Origin: Empedobacter sp036647415
GTDB taxonomy: Bacteria; Bacteroidota; Bacteroidia; Flavobacteriales; Weeksellaceae
DNA: 64,000 bases
Direction: 5' to 3'
NCBI RefSeq assembly: GCF_036647415.1
Contig: NZ_JAVXKG010000010.1
Span: 1 to 64,000, forward strand
Notes under the pieces: generated by a model
Seen by the model: only the letters and a program-made list of their open reading frames with translations
What the model was told of the DNA's origin: nothing
The model's database searches: none
Shown: positions 57,565 to 64,000 of the stretch, piece after piece
How positions within the stretch are numbered: position 1 is the first letter of the stretch
How the letters are laid out: the number at the start of each line of letters is the position of its first letter
Made by a program: the position numbers and the translations under genes

Positions 57565-57693
57565 TATTTTTTTTATTAAAAATTTAAAATAAATATATAA
57601 GTATTAATCATTCATTTGTTCTGTTGTATTAATTGACAATAAAACAACTTATTAATTATTGTTTTCTTATTTCTATCTTATTAAATAAAACAA

Positions 57694-57720
57694 AAAAACC
57701 TCGATAAATCGAGGTTTTTA
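57694..57720. terminator. fabV terminator
   Basis: CCTCGAT (57699-57705) pairs with ATCGAGG (57708-57714), flanked by A and T runs so it may act both ways. Confidence 0.8.
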
Positions 57721-57743
57721 AAATTATATTATTTTATAAAAAA

Positions 57744-58943
57744 CTATGAAATACTAGGCACAGTTACCAATTCGTTAGTGTCTGCTTCGTAATCAATGTT
57801 ATCATAATTAAATCCAAATAATTGGAAAAACTCATTACGGTAACCTTCAATATCAGAAATTTCGTTGATGTTTTCTGTTGTTACGATTTTCCATAAATCA
57901 TCTACTTCTTTTTGTACATCTTCGCGCATTTCTAAATCGTCAATTCTGATTCGTCCATTTTCATCTAAAGGCACATTACCATCAGCTGTGTACAAACGAT
58001 CTGTAAATAAACGTTGCATTTGCTCTATCGTTCCTTCATGAATTCCCTTTTCTTTCATTACTTTATACAATAACGAAACATATAGAGGAACAACAGGAAT
58101 TGCTGAACTAGACTGTGTCACCAATGCTTTGTTTACCGAAACATAACTAACTCCATTTAGATCCGCCAAAAGATTATTGATAACTGGAACAGTTTTCTCT
58201 AAATCATTTTTCGCCATACCAATTGCACCATCTTTGTAAATACGATGCGTTAATTCTGGTCCGATATATGAATAAGCAACAGTTTTTACACCTTCTGCTA
58301 AAACTCCTGCTTCTTTAAGATCTTCTATCCAAAATTTCCAATCTTCACCACCCATTACTGCAATTGTATTATCAATTTCTTCTTGAGATTCGATAGGATT
58401 AATTGTTATATCTGTAACATTTGCGGTATGAAAATCTACTGTTTTATTCGTAAAAGGCTCTCCAATAGGCTTAAGTACAGAATTATAAACCACTCCTGTT
58501 TTTGGATGAGTACGACGAGGCGAAGCCAAACTATAAACAACTAAATCTACTTGACCTAAGTCTTTTTTGATTAATTCGATTGTTTGTTTTTTTATTTCAT
58601 CAGAAAAAGCATCTCCATTAATACTTTTAGCATACAATCCAGCTTCATGTGCTTCTTTCTCAAAAGCAGCTGTGTTATACCAACCTGCAGTTCCAGGTTT
58701 GTTAGGCGCAGCTGGTTTTTCGAAGAAAACTCCAATTGTTGCAGCGTTGTACCCAAAAGCCGCAGAAATGCGTGATGAAAGACCAAAACCTGTCGATGCA
58801 CCAATTACTAAAACTTTTTTAGGACCTTCTCCTGTTATGTTTTTAGATTTTATGTACTCAATTTGATTGTGAACATTTTTTGCAGTTCCCTCAGGATGAG
58901 TCGTTATACAAATAAACCCTCTTGTTCTTGGTTGAATAATCAT
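57744..58943 (-). CDS. fabV: Enoyl-ACP/trans-2-enoyl-CoA reductase FabV
   Basis: A 399-residue NADH-dependent reductase of the FabV/TER family: MIIQPRTRGFICITTHPEGT at the start, nucleotide-binding KVLVIGASTGFGLSSRISAA, then VDLVVYSLASPRRTHPKTGV and the active-site Y-x8-K (YKDGAIGMAK). The length is that of the family. It performs the last step of fatty-acid elongation, reducing the trans-2 double bond, and is known to be poorly inhibited by triclosan. Single gene with its own terminator. Confidence 0.95.
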   Translation of the reverse strand: MIIQPRTRGFICITTHPEGTAKNVHNQIEYIKSKNITGEGPKKVLVIGASTGFGLSSRISAAFGYNAATIGVFFEKPAAPNKPGTAGWYNTAAFEKEAHEAGLYAKSINGDAFSDEIKKQTIELIKKDLGQVDLVVYSLASPRRTHPKTGVVYNSVLKPIGEPFTNKTVDFHTANVTDITINPIESQEEIDNTIAVMGGEDWKFWIEDLKEAGVLAEGVKTVAYSYIGPELTHRIYKDGAIGMAKNDLEKTVPVINNLLADLNGVSYVSVNKALVTQSSSAIPVVPLYVSLLYKVMKEKGIHEGTIEQMQRLFTDRLYTADGNVPLDENGRIRIDDLEMREDVQKEVDDLWKIVTTENINEISDIEGYRNEFFQLFGFNYDNIDYEADTNELVTVPSIS

Positions 58944-59106
58944 TTTTCTTTATTTAGTCGCATAAAATTATAAATAATTTTCTAATTAAAACTAAACTTC
59001 TGACTTGCTTGGTATCTCTTTTAAAAAAAAAATCTTTGAAACATAATAAATATTGATTAAATTTACATTAATCGAATTAATTTCACTCTCAAAACCTAAC
59101 CTACCT

Positions 59107-59526
59107 ATGAAAGAAATTCACATTGGTTCTCTTATTAAGAAGAGAGTCGAAGAACTAAATATAGATACAAAACGGATTATATCTTTTTTCAAAATTTATT
59201 CAGAAAAAGATATCAATACTCAGTATGATAATGCATCTATTGATACTAGTGATTTACTAAAATGGTCAAAACTCTTAGAATATGACTTTTTTAGAATTTA
59301 CACGCAACATATTATACTTTATGCGCCAGTAGGAAAAGTTGATACCTCAACTTCCCCTAAAACTACATCTTTGCCTAATTACAGAAAAAATGTCTACACA
59401 AAAGAAATTATTGATTTTGTGTTGGATTTACACACAAAAGAAAATAAAAAAATTCAAGAAATTTCAGATGAATACAATATACCTAAAAATACTATCCATA
59501 ACTGGATAAAGAAATATATTACTTAA
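59107..59526 (+). CDS. HTH protein, Flavobacteriia-type, unknown role
   Basis: A 139-residue protein; ATG 59107 (MKEIHIGSLIKKRVEELNID) begins the conserved part. A first helical domain (about 1-75; SDLLKWSKLLEYDFFRIYTQ) is followed by a linker and a C-terminal psq-like helix-turn-helix (KKIQEISDEYNIPKNTIHNW). Such proteins occur widely in Chryseobacterium relatives, often called helix-turn-helix or transposase-like; no IS ends are visible here. It is paired with the next gene. Confidence 0.65.
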   Translation: MKEIHIGSLIKKRVEELNIDTKRIISFFKIYSEKDINTQYDNASIDTSDLLKWSKLLEYDFFRIYTQHIILYAPVGKVDTSTSPKTTSLPNYRKNVYTKEIIDFVLDLHTKENKKIQEISDEYNIPKNTIHNWIKKYIT

Positions 59527-59546
59527 CTACCTAACACACCTAAACA

Positions 59547-59849
59547 ATGGAAAAACCAAACTACCAAAAAATTTATCAGGATATTATTAACCGAAATTAT
59601 CCTGACAAACAAAAACAGACTGAAAAATTATTACAAAAAGAAATGACTGCTTTAAATGTGATTAAAATTTCAGAAATTTTGAATGTAAATGATACAGCCA
59701 AAAATCAAAAACATAAATCGTACGATTTAAATTCTATTTTAGAAATTCTGAATGAACAGAAATTAAATAATTTCACTAACATTGAAGTTTCTGAAAAATT
59801 TAAAATCAGTCGAAATACGGTTGCAAAATGGAAAAAAATCTACGGATAA
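59547..59849 (+). CDS. HTH protein, partner of the preceding gene
   Basis: A 100-residue protein 20 bases after the preceding gene. It starts MEKPNYQKIYQDIINRNYPD and ends in a similar helix-turn-helix (NIEVSEKFKISRNTVAKWKK). The two proteins share this C-terminal type but have different N-terminal halves, suggesting they may bind as a heteromer. Function unknown; a terminator follows. Confidence 0.65.
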   Translation: MEKPNYQKIYQDIINRNYPDKQKQTEKLLQKEMTALNVIKISEILNVNDTAKNQKHKSYDLNSILEILNEQKLNNFTNIEVSEKFKISRNTVAKWKKIYG

Positions 59850-59855
59850 ATAAGA

Positions 59856-59886
59856 AAGGCTTAGTTTTTAACTAAGCCTTTTTTTT
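59856..59886. terminator. Bidirectional terminator
   Basis: AAGGCTTAGTT (59856-59866) pairs with AACTAAGCCTT (59870-59880), followed by T run; it serves both the HTH pair and the convergent membrane gene. Confidence 0.85.
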
Positions 59887-59887
59887 A

Positions 59888-60205
59888 CTATTTATTTTCT
59901 TTCTCTTTATCTTCTTCTATTGCTTTATGCACCAATAAGGTTGCAAATGGAATAAATGCATAAATCATATAAAAAATAAAATCTTCATCATCCCATTTAT
60001 AAATTTTTCTAACTCTAAAAAGTAAAAGTAAGTAAGCTGTAAACCAAAATCCATGAAAACACCCTGCAAAAGGCATTGGTAGTACATAATCAAATTGATA
60101 TTTTATTGGCATTGCAACCAAAAACAACAAAGCACAACTTATCGTCTCCCAGATACAAGTAACACTAAACCATTTTTTTAACTTTTCTTCAGAAATATTT
60201 ATCAT
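59888..60205 (-). CDS. DUF3817-type small membrane protein
   Basis: A 105-residue protein with three spans: about 12-32 (WETISCALLFLVAMPIKY), 42-62 (MPFAGCFHGFWFTAYLLLLF) and 80-96 (FIFYMIYAFIPFATLLVH). The PxxGxxHGxxFxxYL element is characteristic of DUF3817 proteins. A TAAATTTG -7 element (complement of 60210-60217) ends about five bases before the ATG at 60205, so the mRNA may be leaderless. Function unknown. Confidence 0.75.
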   Translation of the reverse strand: MINISEEKLKKWFSVTCIWETISCALLFLVAMPIKYQFDYVLPMPFAGCFHGFWFTAYLLLLFRVRKIYKWDDEDFIFYMIYAFIPFATLLVHKAIEEDKEKENK

Positions 60206-60209
60206 GCTA

Positions 60210-60217
60210 CAAATTTA
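60210..60217 (-). promoter_or_regulatory. Promoter -7 element, apparently for leaderless mRNA
   Basis: The complement reads TAAATTTG; its downstream edge lies four bases before the ATG at 60205. Confidence 0.5.
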
Positions 60218-60339
60218 GTTTTTTATTAAATTTATATGTATGATAAGAATTAGTAATTTTTAAGTTTATTTATAAAAAACATGACTAACATTATTAGTAT
60301 TTATGATAATCAGTTAATACAATTATCAATTTAATTTAT

Positions 60340-60347
60340 TATTTTTG
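60340..60347 (+). promoter_or_regulatory. chaA-like gene promoter -7 element
   Basis: TATTTTTG lies 24 bases before ATG 60372. Confidence 0.6.
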
Positions 60348-60371
60348 TAAAAATCAAAAACAAATCTATAG

Positions 60372-61490
60372 ATGCAAGTAAACAATTTTCTTTCAAAAAA
60401 ATTAAATTTATCATTACCATATTGGACAATTTTATGTCCTTTGATTGCCATTTTCGCTTTAAGTATTGCAAATAGTTACAAAGACAATCCTTGGTTTTTA
60501 ACATTTCTAGGTATTTCATTAATTTCTGCAGTTTTAGCAGCGGTGCATCATGCAGAAGTTGTAGCGCATAAAGTAGGCGAACCATACGGAACAATAATTT
60601 TAGCACTTGCAATTACCGTAATTGAAGTTTCATTGATTGTTTCGTTAATGATGTCCGAACCCGCAGGAAAACCATCTGTTTTAGCCAGAGATACTGTATT
60701 TGCTGCTGTTATGATTATTTTGACAGGAATTATTGGTATATGTCTTTTAGCTGGTGGTGTTCGTTATAAGGAGCAAAATTTCATAAAACAAGGTGTTTCT
60801 TCTGCACTAATAACACTAGTTGCAATTTCTATACTTACTATGGTTTTACCAAATTTCACAACATCTGAAGGTGCAGGTGAATTTTCGTCGAGCCAATTAA
60901 TTTTTGTTGCAATTATTTCTTTAATCCTTTATGGTGGCTTCATTTCTTTACAAACTATTCGTCATCGCGATTATTTTTTACCACAAAGTAGTGCAGATAA
61001 TATTGCATCAGAATTATATGTAGAAAAACCAAATACTATTACAACTATTGCAAGTTTAGTTTTGTTAATAATAGCATTAACTGCAGTTGTTTTATTATCA
61101 AAAAAATTATCTCCAACTATAGAGTCTATTGTAATGGATCTTGGCGCACCAAAATCTTTAGTAGGAATTATAATTGCTGCTGTAATTTTATTACCAGAAG
61201 GTTTGGCGGCATATAAAGCTGCACGAAAAGACCGTTTACAAACAAGTCTTAATTTATCTTTAGGCTCTGCTTTGGCATCAATTGGTCTTACAATTCCTGC
61301 TGTTGCAATTGTTTGTTATTTTACAGGTTTACAAGTAACATTAGGAATAGATGGAAAATCATCTATTTTATTAGTTTTATCGTTGTTCACCGTTTATTTA
61401 TCATTAAGCTCAGGACGAACAAACATTCAACAAGGAATTGTTTTATTGACTCTCTTTGCAACCTATCTTTTTACGACAATTGTACCTTAA
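60372..61490 (+). CDS. chaA: ChaA-type Ca2+(Na+)/H+ antiporter
   Basis: A 372-residue membrane protein with about 11 spans. VLAAVHHAEVVAHKVGEPYG and TIILALAITVIEVSLIVSLM form the first ion-binding repeat, and IAAVILLPEGLAAYKAARKD with SLGSALASIGLTIPAVAIVC the second, as in ChaA/CAX exchangers; the acidic residues in both repeats are present. It exports Ca2+ or Na+ in exchange for protons. Single gene with promoter and terminator. Confidence 0.85.
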   Translation: MQVNNFLSKKLNLSLPYWTILCPLIAIFALSIANSYKDNPWFLTFLGISLISAVLAAVHHAEVVAHKVGEPYGTIILALAITVIEVSLIVSLMMSEPAGKPSVLARDTVFAAVMIILTGIIGICLLAGGVRYKEQNFIKQGVSSALITLVAISILTMVLPNFTTSEGAGEFSSSQLIFVAIISLILYGGFISLQTIRHRDYFLPQSSADNIASELYVEKPNTITTIASLVLLIIALTAVVLLSKKLSPTIESIVMDLGAPKSLVGIIIAAVILLPEGLAAYKAARKDRLQTSLNLSLGSALASIGLTIPAVAIVCYFTGLQVTLGIDGKSSILLVLSLFTVYLSLSSGRTNIQQGIVLLTLFATYLFTTIVP

Positions 61491-61501
61491 TTTTAGATAC
61501 T

Positions 61502-61534
61502 AAAAAAGCGACTTGATAATCAAGTCGCTTTTTT
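61502..61534. terminator. Bidirectional terminator between chaA and oxyR
   Basis: AAAAAAGCGACTTGA (61502-61516) pairs with TCAAGTCGCTTTTTT (61520-61534) over a three-base loop, usable from both sides. Confidence 0.85.
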
Positions 61535-61552
61535 TATATGAATATTATAATT

Positions 61553-62503
61553 TTATTTCTTTGGTAAAGAAACCATATTGGCATCTAATTTTTGATCTTT
61601 CTCTAAGAATATTTTTCCTCTCAAAATACTTTGTATTGTATTCATTAATTCTTTCTCAAAAGAATCTCTTAACTGTGATTGATGAAAAACGAGTGAAACT
61701 TCGCGTGTAGGAACAGGCGATTCAAAATTCTTGATGAATTGCTTATATTCTTTTGGTAAATCATCTGCAACCAAGGCTGGTAATAATGTCATTCCATATC
61801 CATCGTTTGATAATTTTACCAAAGCTTCAAAACTTCCTGATTCTAATTTGATTGGTCTTTGCTTCATTTTAGATGCATCACATAATGCTAATACATTATT
61901 TCTAAAACAATGGCCTTCTTGCAGAATCAATAAATCTGCTGTATCTAAGTCTGTTTCTACAATATGACTATGCGACGCCAAACGATGTCCATTTGGGACA
62001 TAAGCTACCAAAGGCTCATAATAAAGAGGTCTTTCTATAAGTTGATCTTCATAAAGTGGCGAAACAATAATACCAAAATCCAACGATCCGTCTTTTAATC
62101 CTTTTACAATCTTATCTGTTTGTAATTCTTTGATTATTAAATTAGATTTCGGATTGTTTTTCTGAAAAGTTTTGTAAAATAAAGGAACCAATGATGGTAA
62201 AACTGTTGGAATTACACCAATTACAAAATCACCTTCTAGCAAACCTTTTTCTTCGTTTACCAAATGTTTCATTCGATTAGCTTCCATCAAAATTGTTTTG
62301 GCTTGCGCAACAATTTTCTCTCCTATTTGTGTAATTTTAATAGGATGCGAAGTTCTATCGAAAATATCAATATTTAATTCTTTTTCTAATTTCTGAATTT
62401 GCATACTCAACGTAGGCTGAGTGACAAATGATTTATCAGCAGCAACTGTAAAGTTCTTATGTTCAGCAACTGCCAACACATATTGTAATTGTACTAATGT
62501 CAT
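61553..62503 (-). CDS. oxyR: OxyR-like LysR regulator
   Basis: A 316-residue LysR-type regulator. N-terminal winged helix: MTLVQLQYVLAVAEHKNFTV, then AADKSFVTQPTLSMQIQKLE. The effector domain carries EGHCFRNNVLALC, with two Cys spaced nine apart exactly as the redox pair C199/C208 of E. coli OxyR. Peroxide would form a disulphide and switch the tetramer to activate catalase and related genes. No target gene lies in the window. Confidence 0.9.
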   Translation of the reverse strand: MTLVQLQYVLAVAEHKNFTVAADKSFVTQPTLSMQIQKLEKELNIDIFDRTSHPIKITQIGEKIVAQAKTILMEANRMKHLVNEEKGLLEGDFVIGVIPTVLPSLVPLFYKTFQKNNPKSNLIIKELQTDKIVKGLKDGSLDFGIIVSPLYEDQLIERPLYYEPLVAYVPNGHRLASHSHIVETDLDTADLLILQEGHCFRNNVLALCDASKMKQRPIKLESGSFEALVKLSNDGYGMTLLPALVADDLPKEYKQFIKNFESPVPTREVSLVFHQSQLRDSFEKELMNTIQSILRGKIFLEKDQKLDANMVSLPKK

Positions 62504-62594
62504 ATATTACTATTGATAACTATAAATTTTTGTGATAAAGGTACATAATATAATATTATCAATCTATATTATAAATCATAACTTAACGTATAAA

Positions 62595-62620
62595 AAAAGC
62601 CCGGATAAATCCGAGCTTTT
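62595..62620 (-). terminator. Terminator of the lipoprotein gene
   Basis: AAAAGC plus CGGAT pair with ATCCG plus GCTTTT, one mismatch; T run on the minus strand. Confidence 0.7.
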
Positions 62621-62635
62621 GTAAATAAATTATGA

Positions 62636-63052
62636 TTATTTATTTAAGTTTTTTTGAATTTCTGCTGTCCAATCTTGTAATTTTTTAGCATCTTCTGGAG
62701 TTAAAGATTGTGTATAACCTTGTAATTCTTTTCCAAAATCTACAGACTGTTTTGTTAACTCAGCTAACTTATTTGCATCACCAGCAGTTGCTGCAAGTTT
62801 CATATCAGCAGCCCAAGTGTTATATTTAGCAACGAATGCTGTCACTTTAGGATCAGAAAAAGAAGGTAAATCTTTTGCTACTTCAGCAACTTTATTCATT
62901 GTTTCTTTACCTGCTTCTACCTGCTCTTCTACTGTATTTGCTACGTTTTCTTGTGTATTTTCTACTTTATCTGCTACTTTTTCTTTTTCAGATTTACAAG
63001 AAGATAATGATACTACACCTAATACTGCAGCGGCTAAAAATAATTTTTTCAT
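62636..63052 (-). CDS. Small helical lipoprotein
   Basis: A 138-residue lipoprotein. Signal peptide with lipobox LSSC (MKKLFLAAAVLGVVSLSSCK), then repeated amphipathic helices rich in Lys, Glu and Val (VADKVENTQENVANTVEEQV, EAGKETMNKVAEVAKDLPSF) and a second helical region (LAELTKQSVDFGKELQGYTQ). The first helices resemble apolipoprotein-like membrane-associating repeats. Function unknown. A TAGATTTG -7 element (complement of 63100-63107) lies 48 bases upstream. Confidence 0.75.
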   Translation of the reverse strand: MKKLFLAAAVLGVVSLSSCKSEKEKVADKVENTQENVANTVEEQVEAGKETMNKVAEVAKDLPSFSDPKVTAFVAKYNTWAADMKLAATAGDANKLAELTKQSVDFGKELQGYTQSLTPEDAKKLQDWTAEIQKNLNK

Positions 63053-63099
63053 TTTAATTAAAGTTTTATAGTTAATATTTTTTGATAGTTCAAGTTAAA

Positions 63100-63107
63100 C
63101 AAATCTA
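63100..63107 (-). promoter_or_regulatory. Lipoprotein gene promoter -7 element
   Basis: The complement reads TAGATTTG, a match to TAnnTTTG, upstream of ATG 63052. Confidence 0.5.
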
Positions 63108-63131
63108 TTGATTAATTTATATTATTTCTTT

Positions 63132-64000
63132 TTAATTTTCTTTTGAAAATTGTACTTCATATAAATTTGCGTAATAACCACGTTTCGCCAATAATTCGTT
63201 GTGTGTACCATGTTCAACAATTATTCCATTATCCATCACAATTATTTTATCTGCATTTTGTATCGTCGCCAAACGATGTGCAATAATAATAGATGTACGT
63301 CCTTGTGTCAATTTATCTGTCGCTTTTTGTATTAATTCTTCAGATTCTGTATCAATAGAAGAAGTAGCTTCGTCTAATACCAAAATTTCTGGATTATAAA
63401 TATAGGCTCTCAAAAATGAAATTAATTGACGCTGACCAACAGAAAGTGTTGCTCCACGCTCGCTAACTTCACTGTAATAACCTTTGGGAAGTGACATTAT
63501 AAAACTATCAATTCCAATAATTTTTGCAGCATTTTGTACTTCATCTAACGTAATATTTTTGTTTCCGAGAACAATATTATCAAAAATTGTGGTGTTGAAT
63601 AAAAATACATCTTGTAAAACTACCGCAACATGTTGACGCAGATTTTTCAAATCCATGTCATAAATATTCACATCATCTATTTTTATTGTTCCAGAATCTA
63701 TATCATAAAAACGACTTAAAAGATTAATAATTGTTGATTTCCCTGCTCCCGTCGCTCCTACAATTGCTACTTTTTCTCCTGGTTTTGTAGAAAATGAAAT
63801 TCCTTTTAAGACTAAATTATTTGGAACGTAAGAAAATTTAACATCCTCAAAATCAATTTTTCCTTTTACATGTTCCAATTTAATTTTTCCATTATCTGGT
63901 AAAGTTTGATCGTCATCTAAAATTTTAAAAACACGATCTGCTCCTACTAAACCTCGTTGAATAGTATTGAAACGTTCTGCAATTGCACGCATTGGTGCAG
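63132..64000 (-). CDS. ABC exporter, C-terminal ATPase part (runs off the window)
   Basis: About 288 residues of the C-terminal half of an ABC exporter; the membrane domain lies beyond 64000. Walker A VGATGAGKSTIINLLSRFYD, Q-loop VAVVLQDVFLFNTT, signature TLSVGQRQLISFLRAY (LSVGQ in place of LSGGQ), Walker B ILVLDEATSSID and switch His in IIIAHRLATI. The LSVGQ signature and sequence differ from the exporter at 54137, so it is another subfamily, similar to multidrug/lipid exporters. Substrate unknown. Confidence 0.85.
   Translation of the reverse strand, partial: APMRAIAERFNTIQRGLVGADRVFKILDDDQTLPDNGKIKLEHVKGKIDFEDVKFSYVPNNLVLKGISFSTKPGEKVAIVGATGAGKSTIINLLSRFYDIDSGTIKIDDVNIYDMDLKNLRQHVAVVLQDVFLFNTTIFDNIVLGNKNITLDEVQNAAKIIGIDSFIMSLPKGYYSEVSERGATLSVGQRQLISFLRAYIYNPEILVLDEATSSIDTESEELIQKATDKLTQGRTSIIIAHRLATIQNADKIIVMDNGIIVEHGTHNELLAKRGYYANLYEVQFSKEN

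Noticed and set aside
59107..59849. Insertion sequence encoding two transposase subunits
   Set aside because: Both proteins end in transposase-like HTH motifs, but no DDE domain, inverted repeats or target duplication are visible.

Overview
The window is an AT-rich piece of a Flavobacteriia chromosome. Evidence: the Bacteroidetes -7 promoter element TAnnTTTG precedes many genes, a secreted protein carries a type-A type IX secretion (T9SS) C-terminal domain, and the gene set includes LytTR, a TonB-type outer-membrane barrel, FabV and a long-form GAPDH. A member of the Weeksellaceae (Empedobacter/Chryseobacterium relatives) is my best guess, at low confidence.

Layout. (1) 1-3635, left host flank: a truncated IS3-like element that has cut off the front of a LytTR response-regulator gene, an outer-membrane beta-barrel protein, and a decayed transposase. 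(2) 3636-48384, a complete-looking siphovirus-type prophage in the 3' end of tRNA-Ser(UGA), bounded by a 20-bp direct repeat. (3) 48368-64000, right host flank: tRNA-Ser, GAPDH, a T9SS cargo protein with a small sorted partner, an IS remnant, an ABC exporter, an amino-acid permease, FabV, two HTH proteins, a Ca2+/H+ antiporter, OxyR, a lipoprotein and a partial ABC exporter.

Prophage organisation. A leftward lysogeny operon (S24-type CI repressor, two unknown genes, an XRE regulator) faces a rightward early operon across AT-rich palindromic operators. The early region carries a YqaJ-type exonuclease, a NinB-like protein, a replication initiator-like protein and a DnaC-like loader. Next comes a diversity-generating retroelement (DGR): two tandem paralogous target genes, a template repeat and a DGR-type reverse transcriptase. 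After it lie small genes, HNH, DUF3560, ASCH, a PAPS-reductase/ParB-like pair, VRR-NUC and the two terminase subunits. Morphogenesis genes run in an unusual order: tail chaperone with a -1 frameshift, tape measure and tail genes first, then portal, scaffold and capsid, then connectors, a BNR-repeat fibre and lysis genes. The right end holds accessory genes (an SH3b protein and a paralogue of an early gene), a HicA/HicB toxin-antitoxin pair and the integrase.

The most interesting element is the DGR. The two variable repeats differ from the template at 30 positions, every one a template adenine, while all 55 non-adenine positions are identical in both. The targets are small soluble-looking proteins in the early region rather than tail-tip proteins, no recognisable Avd gene is present, and the template lies between complementary arms that could fold it into a closed RNA. 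Other points of interest are a T9 slippery run exactly where the chaperone -1 frame opens, integrase arm-type repeats beside both attachment sites, a phage-borne replacement terminator for tRNA-Ser, and two unusual phage tRNA-like genes.
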